A DNA stretch of 64,000 nucleotides from NCBI GenBank assembly GCA_903861005.1, contig CAIOSP010000019.1, positions 1 to 64,000 on the forward strand, in the 5' to 3' direction. Origin of the DNA: an uncultured Pseudomonadota bacterium (GTDB taxonomy: Bacteria > Myxococcota_A > UBA796 > GCA-2862545). Of this stretch, positions 55,589 to 64,000 are shown piece after piece. Both the position numbers and the translations under genes were made by a program. A model generated the notes under the pieces. The model did not search any database, had not been told where the DNA came from, and worked only from the letters and a program-made list of their open reading frames with translations. The stretch's first letter is position 1, and every line of letters begins with the position of its first letter.

Positions 55589-57088
55589 ATGTCCAAGCGC
55601 AGGGCCAGGCGGGTCGAAGAGCGGGGCGATCGGCTGTTGATCCCGGGCTGGGTCTTGGTGGTCGGCGCGGCGCTCGCGCTGGGCGGCGGCGCATACTGGG
55701 CGCGCCAAGTGCTCCCCGACGAGCTCGGCGGCGCCGCGAAGGTGGCCCCGCGTCTGACGATGGGCCCGCCTCGCTGGACCGGGACGCCGGCGCCCATCGT
55801 GACGCCCGAGCCGGAGCTGCGTGGCGGGTGCACGTGGCTGTTCCGCGTGCCGGAGCTCGGCGCGCTGTCCGACAAAGGGATGATGGACCACGCGGGCTTC
55901 CTCAACGCCAGCCCGCTCGAGCTGCTGCGCGGCGCCAACACCATGGCCGCGCACCAGCGGGGCGACGCCTGCGACAACGGCACGGCCCACACCACGCTCG
56001 GCATGGCCGTCCGCGTGGTGGGCGACGTGCACGCGTCGAGCTGGACACTGCGCTGGTCGAGCGCGACTGAGGTCCTGGCGAACCGCGGCAAGCAGGGGCC
56101 GCAGCCGCTCTGGTACGTCCTGCCCGGCATGAAGGTTGAGCTGCCGATCGAGGGTGCCTGGGACCCTGCGTGGGGCAAGCCGGTCGTGAACCTGTCGGCG
56201 GTGGCCACGCGCGCCGCGCACCCGGCCACGCTCACCTGGGGCGTGGCGTCTGCCGACCTCGCCGGCACGGACGGTCCGGTGCAGGTGCAACTCGTCGGAG
56301 ATCCGACCGGGCGCACGCTGACGATCCAGGTCCCGGTGGACGGCCCTGCGCTCGCAATCCACGACCTGGCCTTTGGCGAAGGCGAGCAGGCGAGCGTCGT
56401 CCTGGGGACGCTCGCGGGGGCCATCGCGCCCGTCGCGACGGAGTCCGAGGCCACGCGCGGCGGTCCCACCGTCACCCGCGAGGGCGTGCCGGTGCGTACG
56501 CCGGTGAAGCTCGGCCCGCAGGGTAAGGACTGCCGCCACTTGGTGAAGGTGCCCGAGTGGGCGGGGATCTCCGACCTGCGCCTGTTTGAGACCTACGACC
56601 TGATCTCGGCGTCGCCGTTGGCGGTGTGGGAGGGCGACGCGCTCCTCACGCCGCACGACCGCGGGAGCGGCTGCACTGGCGCGTTCGCGCACGGGGGGAA
56701 CAGCCTCGTGGTTCGCCCGGCGCTCGATCCAGAGACCCACGGCTACGTCGTCGGCTTCAACCCAGAGGCCGAGGCGTTCGTCGATGGTCGTGGCGGCGTG
56801 CGCACCACGCTGTGGTGGGGCTTGCCCGGCACCACGCTCACGTGGGCCTGGGACGCGCCGCTCGGTCCGCCGCCGCACGCGCTGACGGTGGACATGGTGT
56901 CGGTGGGCGGCACACACCCGGCCGTGCTGCGCTCGGGTGACGCGACGCTGGAGGTAGCACCCGCGGGCGGCAGTCAGCGCGCTCCGATCGCCGGGCCGAC
57001 GGCGGACGGACCGTGGACGATGACGCTTGCGGTGCCGAACGACGGTCCCGTCGTGCTGGTTCGAAGCATCGAAGCACGAGCGCGGTAG
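55589..57088 (+). CDS. Membrane-anchored protein with internal duplication
   Basis: A 499-residue protein with an N-terminal membrane helix (about 18-38), a short Pro-rich linker and two similar halves of about 180-200 residues (from about 79 and about 325). Both halves share the ordered pattern C-x-x-L/V-F/K-x-V-P-E, then S-D, then A/S-S-P-L, then L/M-x-x-H-x-R-G-x-x-C, and a following beta-rich part. The paired cysteines suggest a periplasmic disulfide-stabilised fold. I know no family. It starts 69 bp from the divergent secreted protein and could share regulation with it. Confidence 0.6.
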   Translation: MSKRRARRVEERGDRLLIPGWVLVVGAALALGGGAYWARQVLPDELGGAAKVAPRLTMGPPRWTGTPAPIVTPEPELRGGCTWLFRVPELGALSDKGMMDHAGFLNASPLELLRGANTMAAHQRGDACDNGTAHTTLGMAVRVVGDVHASSWTLRWSSATEVLANRGKQGPQPLWYVLPGMKVELPIEGAWDPAWGKPVVNLSAVATRAAHPATLTWGVASADLAGTDGPVQVQLVGDPTGRTLTIQVPVDGPALAIHDLAFGEGEQASVVLGTLAGAIAPVATESEATRGGPTVTREGVPVRTPVKLGPQGKDCRHLVKVPEWAGISDLRLFETYDLISASPLAVWEGDALLTPHDRGSGCTGAFAHGGNSLVVRPALDPETHGYVVGFNPEAEAFVDGRGGVRTTLWWGLPGTTLTWAWDAPLGPPPHALTVDMVSVGGTHPAVLRSGDATLEVAPAGGSQRAPIAGPTADGPWTMTLAVPNDGPVVLVRSIEARAR

Positions 57089-59395
57089 TCAGCGCAGTAC
57101 GACGGTCTCCCAGGCCCAGCTCTCGACCTTCGCGACCCCGCCTGCGGGCAGGTACAGGCACACACGCGCGGTCACCGAGCCCTCGGGGGCGTGCACGGTG
57201 AGCCGCGTGTCTCGCGCGTCGGCGAAGGGCTTGGGCCACCGCCACAGGTTGGCGCGACCGACGAAGTGACCGGCGGCGTCGTAGCCGCGCACGTCGAGCG
57301 TGGCGTCGTCGGAGAGCTCAGGGAGGGCGAGGCGCATGCGGATCCGCGCGGGCGCGTCGGCGGGCACCGCCGTGGTGCACAGGTGGCCCTGCGCGGGATC
57401 GACCGGCGAGAAGCGCAGGCCGGTGGCGTCGGAGCGCAGGTCGGGGGCGTCGCTGGTGATCCGGTCGGCGGCGATCAGCGCGGCGGCGTCGAGCGGGAGC
57501 GGCTGCGCGGTCCATGTCGGCGGCATGGGCAGATCGCTCGGCTCCACGGTGCCGACGGCCTCGACGCGGCTGACGGCCGGGCCGGTGTGCGGCACGGTGA
57601 CGTGCGCGAGGTACACGCGGTTCGGTGCGAGCGAGGCCGCGGGTAGGAAGTCGAGGAGCGGCACGGCCTGCTCGATCGGCGCGTCGGCGATCAAGCGGAT
57701 CCGCGCGCGCGGGCTGCTGCCCACCGGTCCACGCAGACTGAACACCACGGCGAGCGCGAGCTCCTTGTCGCTCGTCGACTCCACCTTCACGTCGTGCACA
57801 CGCACGCGGTCCTGCACGACCACGTCGCCCTGTGAGAAGCGATCTTCCCAGGGCGGCTCGATCAGCTCGCGACGGAGGAAGTAGCGGGCCTCTGACGGCG
57901 GGTCGTCCCACTTGTCGAGCGGGGCGAATTCGTCGGCGAACGTGGGGCTGGCGCCGAGGCGCCACGCGTCGAACAGGGTCGGTGGCACCTGGACCACCTG
58001 GGGCTTGAACGCGAATGCGTACGACCACATGCGATCGACGTCGCGATCGTGCAGCGCGTGCGCGATCTCGCGCGTGCACAGCCCGAACATGTCGAGGATC
58101 AGGATGCGCCCATCGTCGTTCTGCCACATGGGCCCGCCCATGTCCGACATCAGCGCGATCTTGCGCTTCACGTGCAGCGCGTCGAGGATGGTGAGCAGGC
58201 GCGGCAGACGCAGCAGGCGATCGTCGAGCGGCGCGGTGGGCGCCATCATCATGCGCGCGTAGCCGACAGGCAGCACCGACGCGACGAGCGCCACGGACGC
58301 CACACCCGCGACGATCGCCGCACCCCGCGCGCGCGACAGCACGACCCGGTACAGCGCCGCCGCACCGCACGCCGCGGCGATCGCCAGCAGCGTGAACGTG
58401 GTCGACGCGAAGCGGTACTCCATCATCCAGTCGCCGCCCGACTGCAGGATGAACGCGACGCTGCCCAGCAGCGCCAGCCAGAGCGCGCCCACGCCCCGGC
58501 GCCACTGCGCGCGGTCGACCAGGGCGATCGGCGCGAGGAGCATCAGCCCCGCCTGACGCCACCGCACCAAGCCCTCGATCAGGTAGCGCCAGCCGCCCGA
58601 CAGCGGGTCGAGGAAGCGCTGCGCCGCCGTCGAGTCGCGCGCCTTGGCGTAGTAGGTGTTCGGCAGCAGATCGTCGAACACGGCGACGTGAACGACCGTG
58701 TACGGCACCCACAGCACCGCCATGCCGGCCACGAGCTTGAACAGCCAGCGCCATGACCCGGTGCGCCACGCGCGCACCAGCGCGTCCCCGCCTGCGGCGA
58801 GCGTGTACACGAGCCCCTCGGGGCGGCTGATCGCCACGAGGAAGAACAGCGGCCCTGATCTGGGCCAGCGGTCCATCGCGCGGATGTCGCCTAAGTAGAG
58901 CCAGAGCGCGCCCAGGATACACGCCACGTACTGCGGGTTCTCCAGGCCGCCGATCGTCCACGCGACCCAGCTCCCGTTCGCGATCAGCGCGGCGGCGGGC
59001 AGCAGCATCGCGACGGACGCACGGTCGTCGAGCCGCCGCACGATCAAGCCCGACAGCACCAGCGAAGCCAGCGCGAACGCCCCCGACAGCAGCTTGGGTG
59101 TCCACAGCAGGTCGAACCAGCCGGCGCGGATGAACCCGGCCAGCAGCCACGTCCACGCGGGGTTGCTGTAGCCCTCGTTGAACTCAAGGTCGCCGGGGTT
59201 GGTCACGGGGCCAAAGCCCATCGCCAGGTTGCGCGAGTAGGCGAACGTGATGCCGGCGTCGTCCACCTGCCAGCGCCCGTAGGCTGCGGCGTGCCAGACG
59301 TAGAGCGCCGCCAACGGCAGCGCCGCGAGGATCAGCAGCAGGGTGGAGCGTCGGATCAGCACGCGCAGATCATTCCCGGTCCGGGCGCGAACCAC
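57089..59395 (-). CDS. GT-C family membrane glycosyltransferase
   Basis: A 768-residue protein with about ten membrane helices in the first 400 residues and a soluble C-terminal part. The first loop has DDAGITFAYSRNLAMGFGPV followed by EGYSNPAWTWLLA, the pattern of polyprenyl-phosphate-sugar-using glycosyltransferases (acidic DD pair, then E-G-Y). GGDWMMEYRF near residue 330 is also typical. The acceptor is unknown and probably an envelope glycan. The start is uncertain: GTG 59395 is the outermost candidate and GTG 59362 is possible. Its stop abuts the stop of the preceding rightward gene. Confidence 0.75.
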   Translation of the reverse strand: MVRARTGNDLRVLIRRSTLLLILAALPLAALYVWHAAAYGRWQVDDAGITFAYSRNLAMGFGPVTNPGDLEFNEGYSNPAWTWLLAGFIRAGWFDLLWTPKLLSGAFALASLVLSGLIVRRLDDRASVAMLLPAAALIANGSWVAWTIGGLENPQYVACILGALWLYLGDIRAMDRWPRSGPLFFLVAISRPEGLVYTLAAGGDALVRAWRTGSWRWLFKLVAGMAVLWVPYTVVHVAVFDDLLPNTYYAKARDSTAAQRFLDPLSGGWRYLIEGLVRWRQAGLMLLAPIALVDRAQWRRGVGALWLALLGSVAFILQSGGDWMMEYRFASTTFTLLAIAAACGAAALYRVVLSRARGAAIVAGVASVALVASVLPVGYARMMMAPTAPLDDRLLRLPRLLTILDALHVKRKIALMSDMGGPMWQNDDGRILILDMFGLCTREIAHALHDRDVDRMWSYAFAFKPQVVQVPPTLFDAWRLGASPTFADEFAPLDKWDDPPSEARYFLRRELIEPPWEDRFSQGDVVVQDRVRVHDVKVESTSDKELALAVVFSLRGPVGSSPRARIRLIADAPIEQAVPLLDFLPAASLAPNRVYLAHVTVPHTGPAVSRVEAVGTVEPSDLPMPPTWTAQPLPLDAAALIAADRITSDAPDLRSDATGLRFSPVDPAQGHLCTTAVPADAPARIRMRLALPELSDDATLDVRGYDAAGHFVGRANLWRWPKPFADARDTRLTVHAPEGSVTARVCLYLPAGGVAKVESWAWETVVLR

Positions 59396-59424
59396 AAGTG
59401 GCGAATTTGAGTCGACCTACGTGC

Positions 59425-60375
59425 TCAGGGGGCAAGCTCCAGGATCTCCAGGTCGTCGTTGAGCATCTGACCCGACTCCAGCAGCGGGGGCGCGTAGAGC
59501 CCAAAGTGCGCCTGGGTCAGCACCGGCCCCCGGTAGTCTAGCCCGCACAGCGCCTCAGCCTGCGCGACGTCCTCGCCGTCCCACCCGTCGAGGCAGTCGG
59601 GCCGCTTCTCGGTCGGGACGGAGGCGGGGTCGACGCGCGGGTTGAACCGCGCCGCGCTCACCAGCGCGCCGTCGATCCACGCGGCGAGCATCGGGCTGCC
59701 CCACGCGTTGTCCGAGCGGTAGTCGACCAGCACGGTGACCGTGAACCACTGCCGCTGCGGCGCGCGGATGGTGCGGGTCTGGAAGATGTCGTGCACCGAC
59801 TGCCCGTAGACGGGCACGTGCATCAGGTGCGGCGTGCCCTCGCTGTCCAGGTTGAGCAGCTGAACCTGGTACCACTGGTCGTCCGCGTAGGACGACAGCG
59901 TCATCAGGCTCACCCAGTCCTTGTCGGCGCAGGCCTCCATCGGCATGTCGACCCACGCCTGGAATTCGATGCGGACGACGCCCGCGTAGGGGCCGTCCAG
60001 CTCGTCGAGCTGCACCGTGGGGTAGCCGCGGTGGTTGGTGTTCTCGCCGGGGACGATCTTGTTGGCGCCCTCGATCCACGCGCGGTGCGCGCGCGCGCCG
60101 GAGTGCACGTTCGCGGTGCTGAGCTCCTGGAAGGTGGTGCCCAGGTAGGGCGACGGCACCACGTAGAACGGCGCGAAGTCGACCTCGGACTCAAACGACG
60201 ACCCGAAGGAGCGCAGCACGGGCCGCGCGTCACGCGTCGGGAATTCGGGGAGCGTGGGGTCGGCCTGTTCTTCGGCAGGCCACGTGTTGAGGGGCACCTC
60301 AAGGCAGTGTGGGCTGGAGCACGCCACCGCGCTCGCCGTCGCCGCGCAGGCCAACAAGGACGTCAGCTTGGACAC
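59425..60375 (-). CDS. Lipoprotein with concanavalin-like (LamG-type) domain
   Basis: A 316-residue exported lipoprotein (signal ends AVAC). The middle and C-terminal parts show a jelly-roll signature: VVRIEFQAWVDMP, WYQVQLLNLD, WFTVTVLVDYRSDN, MLAAWIDGALV and HFGLYAPPLL, as in LamG, alginate-lyase-like or carbohydrate-binding modules. It might bind or cleave a glycan. The GTG start at 60375 has GAGG five bases upstream. It follows the 60384 gene by 8 bp and is probably cotranscribed with it. Confidence 0.65.
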   Translation of the reverse strand: MSKLTSLLACAATASAVACSSPHCLEVPLNTWPAEEQADPTLPEFPTRDARPVLRSFGSSFESEVDFAPFYVVPSPYLGTTFQELSTANVHSGARAHRAWIEGANKIVPGENTNHRGYPTVQLDELDGPYAGVVRIEFQAWVDMPMEACADKDWVSLMTLSSYADDQWYQVQLLNLDSEGTPHLMHVPVYGQSVHDIFQTRTIRAPQRQWFTVTVLVDYRSDNAWGSPMLAAWIDGALVSAARFNPRVDPASVPTEKRPDCLDGWDGEDVAQAEALCGLDYRGPVLTQAHFGLYAPPLLESGQMLNDDLEILELAP

Positions 60376-60383
60376 GGCGGCCT

Positions 60384-60836
60384 CTAGTGTGTGGCGTGGA
60401 ACGCGACGGTGTACGCGCACGGCAGGTCGTACCCGAGCACCGCCTGGTCCAGCCCGCACAGGCTCCCCTCGCAGGCGATGGTGAAGGTCTGCTCGCCGTG
60501 CATGGTGTGCGCGTCCGGGAATCGCCCGCTCACCGCGACCGTCCACGTGATGACGGTGTCCCCGGTGATGGGCACGTCGACCTTGCGGCGCTCCGGGCAC
60601 GAGAAGTCGTGGCCGTCGAGCGTGCAGGGGAACTCCTCGCCATCGGTCGCGACGAAGCCCTGCGCGTCCGCGCTCAGGACACCAAACGTGGCGTCCGGGT
60701 CGCGGTACAGGTCGTCGGCGCAGGTGGTCTCGACCAGCCCGTCGTCGGTGTAGACCCACGCGCCCACGTCCGGCACCAGCGGGCCGTTGCACGCGGACAG
60801 CGCGAGCGGGAGCATCGTCGTAGGCCAGGATCGCAT
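60384..60836 (-). CDS. Small lipoprotein of unknown function
   Basis: A 150-residue lipoprotein whose signal ends in LSAC. The mature domain is beta-rich with six cysteines (TTCADDLY, FPCTLDGHDFSCPE, FTIACEGSLCG, LPCAYTV), suggesting three disulfides. No family is recognised. ATG 60836 with a GGGGGGAACGG ribosome site is chosen over an upstream ATG. It is the first gene of a two-gene leftward unit. Confidence 0.62.
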   Translation of the reverse strand: MRSWPTTMLPLALSACNGPLVPDVGAWVYTDDGLVETTCADDLYRDPDATFGVLSADAQGFVATDGEEFPCTLDGHDFSCPERRKVDVPITGDTVITWTVAVSGRFPDAHTMHGEQTFTIACEGSLCGLDQAVLGYDLPCAYTVAFHATH

Positions 60837-61154
60837 CCGTTCCCCCCCTCTCGTGGGCACGGTTTGGAGAGTACCACGACCTCCAGGCGAGCCCTACGCC
60901 GGCGCGGGTCGGGCGACGAGGCCGAGCCCCGGGGGGTGTACCCGCCGGTCTCCGACACCGGCGAAGGATCGGGTCCGAACGGGCCGTATCCACGTGTACG
61001 AAACAGTGTATCCGATTGGAGTACGTATCCAAAAGGACAACGAAACGAACGCCCAAACGCTCACAGTAGGAGTACCGCGTCCGATTGTCAGGCTACTGGT
61101 GCGGCATCCCGATGGTCGGGAACACCCCGCATCACGAACCCACTGGAGTCCACC
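60837..61154. other. Intergenic region with GTATCC direct repeats
   Basis: About 320 bp between divergent genes with locally lower G+C around 60985-61080. The hexamer GTATCC occurs at 60986-60991, 61008-61013 and 61025-61030, with 22- and 17-base offsets. I see no gene and no convincing -35/-10 pair. Confidence 0.45.
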
Positions 61155-61631
61155 ATGATGAACCGCGCTCTGCTCCCCCTGCTCACGATGATCGCCCTCT
61201 CCACCGGCGGCTGCCTGGACCTGTCCGGCGCGCTCGGCGGCGCCTCCGCCGCCCGGGACGCGGCCGCGGTCGCGGGTGACACCGACGACAGCAGCGACAC
61301 CGACGCGGTTGAGGCGGGCGACGACCATGGCGCGGGCGCGGAAGCCGGCGACGACAACGGCACGGGCGTGGAAGCCGGCGACGACAACGGCGCGGGCGTG
61401 GAAGCTGGCGACGACAACGGCGCGGGCGTGGAAGCCGGCGACGACCAGGGCGGCTCTGCGTTCGACGACCACGGCGTCGAGGTGGAGGCCGCGGAGATCT
61501 CTGACGCCGTCGAGGCCGAGGACACCGACGAGTCTGAGGACACCGACGTGTCGGGCGCGGACGCGGGCGCGGGCGACGTGTCGGGCGGCGGCGGCGGCCA
61601 CGGCGGCGGCCACGGCGAGGGCGGCGCGTAG
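61155..61631 (+). CDS. Acidic repeat lipoprotein
   Basis: A 158-residue lipoprotein with signal ending TGGC, followed entirely by low-complexity acidic sequence: DTD-type segments, five copies of a ten-residue repeat (EAGDDNGAGV type), further Glu/Asp/Ala and a final Gly/His-rich tail (GGGGGHGGGHGEGG). It has no predicted globular domain. The acidic and histidine-rich composition might bind metal ions or serve as a surface spacer. ATG 61155 has GGAG upstream. Confidence 0.6.
   Translation: MMNRALLPLLTMIALSTGGCLDLSGALGGASAARDAAAVAGDTDDSSDTDAVEAGDDHGAGAEAGDDNGTGVEAGDDNGAGVEAGDDNGAGVEAGDDQGGSAFDDHGVEVEAAEISDAVEAEDTDESEDTDVSGADAGAGDVSGGGGGHGGGHGEGGA
61311..61454 (+). repeat. 30-bp tandem repeat within the acidic lipoprotein gene
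   Basis: Units start at 61311, 61341, 61371, 61401 and 61431 (last partial). The three central units differ by only two or three bases. They encode EAGDDNGAGV variants. Confidence 0.8.
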
Positions 61632-61641
61632 GTCACACGCG

Positions 61642-61679
61642 CGGTCGAGGTCTCGCGACGAACGGCGAGACCTTGACCG
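61642..61679. terminator. Long hairpin between convergent genes
   Basis: Arms at 61642-61656 and 61665-61679 give a 15-pair stem with one G-U pair and an eight-base loop, between the acidic lipoprotein and the OmpA-like gene. No T run. Likely a bidirectional terminator. Confidence 0.6.
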
Positions 61680-61732
61680 ACGCGCGGGTGCGCGGTCGCT
61701 CCGCCAAGTCGTGAGCGACCGGGCGCTGCGCT

Positions 61733-62614
61733 CTACTGTCCGGCCACCATCGGCTCGATGACGATCTCGACGCGGCGGTTGTTCGCGCGACCTTCGGCGG
61801 TGGCGTTGTCCGCGATCGGTCGGGCCTCGCCGATCCCCACGGCCTGCACGCGGGCGGCGTCGTAGCCGCGCGCGATCAGGAAGCTGCGCACAGTGTCGGC
61901 GCGGCGCTGCGACAGGTCGAGGTTGTGCTCGTCGGAGCCCATCGAGTCGGTGTGACCTTCGACGATGACGCTGTGCTCCTTGGTGGCGAGCAGCGCGTCG
62001 GCGACCTGACCCAGGCGCGTCTGCGCGTCGGGCAGCAGCGCGGACTCGTCGGTGCGGAACAGCACGCTGCCCGAAAGCGTGATCACCAGGCCGCGCGTCT
62101 CTTCCTTGACCGCGGCGAGCTTGGCGAGGGCCGCCATCGCGTCGGAGGCGCGGGCCTCGGCGAGCGCGCGCGCGGACTCAGACGCGGTCAGCGCGGCGGC
62201 GGTGTGGGCCGCCACGGCCTGCGTCGCCGCGAGGTCGCTCTGCGACTCACCCAGACGCTCCTTGGTGTCGCGCATGATCGCGTCCTGGGTGCTCTGGTAC
62301 TGCGTGTTCGACGCGGCGGTGTTGGACTCCTCGGCGACGCGCGCGGCGCACGCGTCGGCCAGCTCGGCCTTGCGCTGCGCCACGTAGGCCAGGTCCTTGG
62401 TGTGGTAGCCGCGGGGGTCGTGCTTGAAGGCCTCCTCGGCGTCCATCAGCGCCTCGTGCGCCTTGTGCACCTCAGCCGGCGCGAGCGTGGAGGCCTGGCC
62501 GGTGGCGGTGGCGGCGTACGCGCGTCGCGCGTTCGACAGCTCGGTGGGGAGGGTGGCGGCGCAGCCCATGAGGCTGGCCAGGACGAGCGCGATCGAGAGC
62601 TTGGCGTAGATCAC
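61733..62614 (-). CDS. OmpA/Pal-like lipoprotein
   Basis: A 293-residue peptidoglycan-binding lipoprotein. The signal ends SLMGC, then about 150 residues of helical, probably coiled-coil sequence precede the OmpA C-terminal domain (about 180-290). That domain has FRTDESALLPDAQTRL, VIVEGHTDSMGSDEHNLDLS (shortened) and GEARPIADNATAEGRANNRRVEI, including the Asp and Arg that bind diaminopimelate. GTG 62614 overlaps the upstream stop as GTGA, with GGAGG six bases before. It is coupled to the DUF4398 gene. Confidence 0.88.
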   Translation of the reverse strand: MIYAKLSIALVLASLMGCAATLPTELSNARRAYAATATGQASTLAPAEVHKAHEALMDAEEAFKHDPRGYHTKDLAYVAQRKAELADACAARVAEESNTAASNTQYQSTQDAIMRDTKERLGESQSDLAATQAVAAHTAAALTASESARALAEARASDAMAALAKLAAVKEETRGLVITLSGSVLFRTDESALLPDAQTRLGQVADALLATKEHSVIVEGHTDSMGSDEHNLDLSQRRADTVRSFLIARGYDAARVQAVGIGEARPIADNATAEGRANNRRVEIVIEPMVAGQ

Positions 62615-62976
62615 TTGGCACCTCCGGGAGCGTAGGGGTTCTCGGCGCGAAGCTGACGGACACGCTCGACGGCGGCCATCGCCTCGGCCTTCTCGGCTTC
62701 GGCGCGGGACAGCGCGACGGCCAGCTCGGCGTCGGCTTCGGCGCGGAGCAGCAGCGACTTCGCCTCGTCCTCGTCGCCGGCGGTGTTGAGATCGGTGGCG
62801 GCCTTCAGCTCCTCCTTCGCGAGCTGCAGGTGCAGCGAAGCCTGCGGGTAGGTGGGCGCGCCGTGCTCTTCCGCAGAGCGGATGGCGGCGGCGGAGGACT
62901 CGACGTGCAGCGCCTGGGTGGTGGCACACCCGGCGGTGGTCGCGGCGAGGATCAACAAGACGGACGAGAGTTTCAT
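62611..62976 (-). CDS. DUF4398-type lipoprotein
   Basis: A 121-residue lipoprotein (signal ends TAGC) with two long helices rich in Ala and Glu (ASLHLQLAKEELKAATDLN, AEADAELAVALSRAEAEKAE). DUF4398 proteins typically precede an OmpA-family gene, as here, and the pair may form a cell-wall-associated complex. ATG 62976 has AAGGA upstream and a signal peptide directly after it. Confidence 0.8.
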   Translation of the reverse strand: MKLSSVLLILAATTAGCATTQALHVESSAAAIRSAEEHGAPTYPQASLHLQLAKEELKAATDLNTAGDEDEAKSLLLRAEADAELAVALSRAEAEKAEAMAAVERVRQLRAENPYAPGGAK

Positions 62977-63124
62977 GGACGGATCCTTCGGTGTCGATGG
63001 GTCGATCATCCGTGCGGAACCGGAAACAAAATGATGGGTGAAATCAGGACGCGCCGAAGGGCTCGGCGATCGCGTGCGGAGCGCGGCGATACCGCGCGCT
63101 CAAGGCTCGCGATAAGGGAGTGAG

Positions 63125-64000
63125 ATGCGAAGCTCCGCCCTCCACAAGCTGCTGGTGCACTGCGCGCTGATCGCCTTCGCGGGCTGCTCGGGCGGCAAGG
63201 CTCCGTCCGACGTGCCCGCGTCCACCGACTCCGACTTGGTGCAGGACAGCGACGAGCCGATCGACACGGACCCCGCGCCGGATTCGGACTCGCCGGACTC
63301 GGACTCGCCAGACTCCGACGCCGCCGACACCGATCCGGCGGACACCGATCCAACCGACACCGACGACACGGCAGACACCGCGGACACGGACGCCGTCCAG
63401 GCGCCGGTCCAGCTCGGGCAAGGCTTCGTCGACCTGACGGCAGACCTGTACGCGGCCTACCCGCGCGTCACGCCGGCGCAGGACCCGGTCACCCGCACGC
63501 CCGCCATGCAGTCGGGGGGCTTCTTCGTCGACCTCGACGCGGACGGTCAGGACGAGGTGGTGCTCACCGGCACGCTGCCGCTAGGCTCGCCGGACTTCGC
63601 GGAAGCGTGGGTGCTTCGCTACGACGCGGCCACGCAGTCGCTGTCCCCGGATGACGCGCTGACCGACGCGCTGCGCAGCGTGCCGCCCCTGCTCGGCGGC
63701 ATGTGGGACCTGGACGGGGACGGTCGCCCGGACGGGATCGGCGGCGCGGCCCCGTTCGTGGACGTCCGCTGGGGCACCCCGGACACCACCTGGGGCGACG
63801 TCATCAATTCCTCGGCGTGGCTGGTCGGCGACAACGGCGTCGTCGTCGGGGTCGCCGATCTGGACTCCGACGGATGGCTCGACCTGCTGCACGGACAGCC
63901 CTCCGGCGGCGCATGGGACTCGTTCCGCGCCGAATTCCAGACCGCGCCGCGCGTGTTTCAGAGCCGGGACGCGCGCGTGGCCAGCCAGGACCACGTGTCC
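63125..64000 (+). CDS. FG-GAP/VCBS-type repeat lipoprotein (truncated by window end)
   Basis: The first 292 codons of a longer gene, open to the end of the window. The signal peptide ends FAGC. A linker of about 75 residues is almost wholly Asp/Ser/Thr/Pro (DSDSPDSDSPDSDAADTDP and similar). The following part has Ca-binding VCBS/FG-GAP blocks: DLDADGQDEVVLTG, DLDGDGRPDGIGG and DLDSDGWLDLLHG. These form beta-propellers on cell-surface proteins. AAGGGAG precedes the ATG. The downstream part is not visible. Confidence 0.78.
   Translation, partial: MRSSALHKLLVHCALIAFAGCSGGKAPSDVPASTDSDLVQDSDEPIDTDPAPDSDSPDSDSPDSDAADTDPADTDPTDTDDTADTADTDAVQAPVQLGQGFVDLTADLYAAYPRVTPAQDPVTRTPAMQSGGFFVDLDADGQDEVVLTGTLPLGSPDFAEAWVLRYDAATQSLSPDDALTDALRSVPPLLGGMWDLDGDGRPDGIGGAAPFVDVRWGTPDTTWGDVINSSAWLVGDNGVVVGVADLDSDGWLDLLHGQPSGGAWDSFRAEFQTAPRVFQSRDARVASQDHVS

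Noticed and set aside
55520-56917. Upstream in-frame extension of the large secreted protein gene
   Set aside because: It overlaps the 5' part of the duplicated-domain gene in antisense, and the signal peptide begins only at 55519/55501.
61311-61454. 30-bp repeats suggesting a CRISPR array
   Set aside because: Units are directly adjacent without spacers and code for an acidic repeat protein.

Overview
The window is high-GC DNA, roughly two-thirds G+C by eye, from a Gram-negative bacterium with an outer membrane. It encodes apolipoprotein N-acyltransferase, periplasmic SurA-type chaperones, OmpA-like and many other lipoproteins, TatA, a sigma-54 two-component system and a complete Bat operon. 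Repeated lipoproteins with Asp/Thr/Ser-rich (DTD) linkers, a GWxTD-like protein, a class II photolyase and frequent GTG/TTG starts with strong GGAGG sites suggest a Myxococcota / former Deltaproteobacteria-like organism. That placement is an inference. The window is almost fully coding (57 protein genes). I see no rRNA, tRNA, CRISPR, insertion sequence or prophage.

Layout. 1-6.1 kb: galU, a DUF423 membrane protein, hflX and three lipoproteins (one RCC1-like). 6.2-9.2 kb: a leftward operon of parvulin lipoprotein, SurA-like chaperone and pdxA, joined by overlaps. 9.3-13.7 kb: a PEGA-like secreted protein, an NtrB-like histidine kinase, an NtrC-type sigma-54 activator and a small exported protein. 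13.8-16.6 kb: a GWxTD-like protein, a DUF4336-like protein and a large helical protein with a central hydrophobic hairpin. 16.6-24.7 kb: a seven-gene leftward Bat operon (moxR, DUF58, DUF4381-like, batA, batB-batC fusion, batD, batE) in which nearly every pair overlaps. 24.9-28.9 kb: a Gdt1 cation transporter, a sulfide/persulfide operon (TauE exporter, small membrane protein, persulfide dioxygenase, rhodanese) with a strong promoter and a near-perfect operator palindrome, then a fatty acid hydroxylase-family protein. 29-34.3 kb: dnaK-dnaJ and groES-groEL in divergent orientation sharing one control region. 34.4-42.5 kb: lnt with a large insertion, small envelope proteins, mtnA, two tandem tatA genes (the second only 55 codons), a lipoprotein, a CysQ-like phosphatase and an MFS transporter.

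42.5-48.0 kb holds the most unusual unit. It is a tightly overlapping leftward operon of a CHAT (caspase-like)/Clp-N/FHA protein, a PD-(D/E)XK nuclease fused to an iron-sulfur Rad3/DinG helicase, and a patatin-like phospholipase. A protease-like sensor, a nucleic-acid enzyme and a membrane-lipid effector in one coupled operon resemble abortive-infection or stress-response modules. No function is proven here. A class II photolyase is divergent from it.

49.6-64 kb: an M16 peptidase lipoprotein, a ParB-fold-like protein, large secreted proteins of uncertain role, an internally duplicated membrane-anchored protein, a GT-C glycosyltransferase, several lipoproteins, a DUF4398/OmpA lipoprotein pair and an FG-GAP/VCBS-type lipoprotein cut by the window end.
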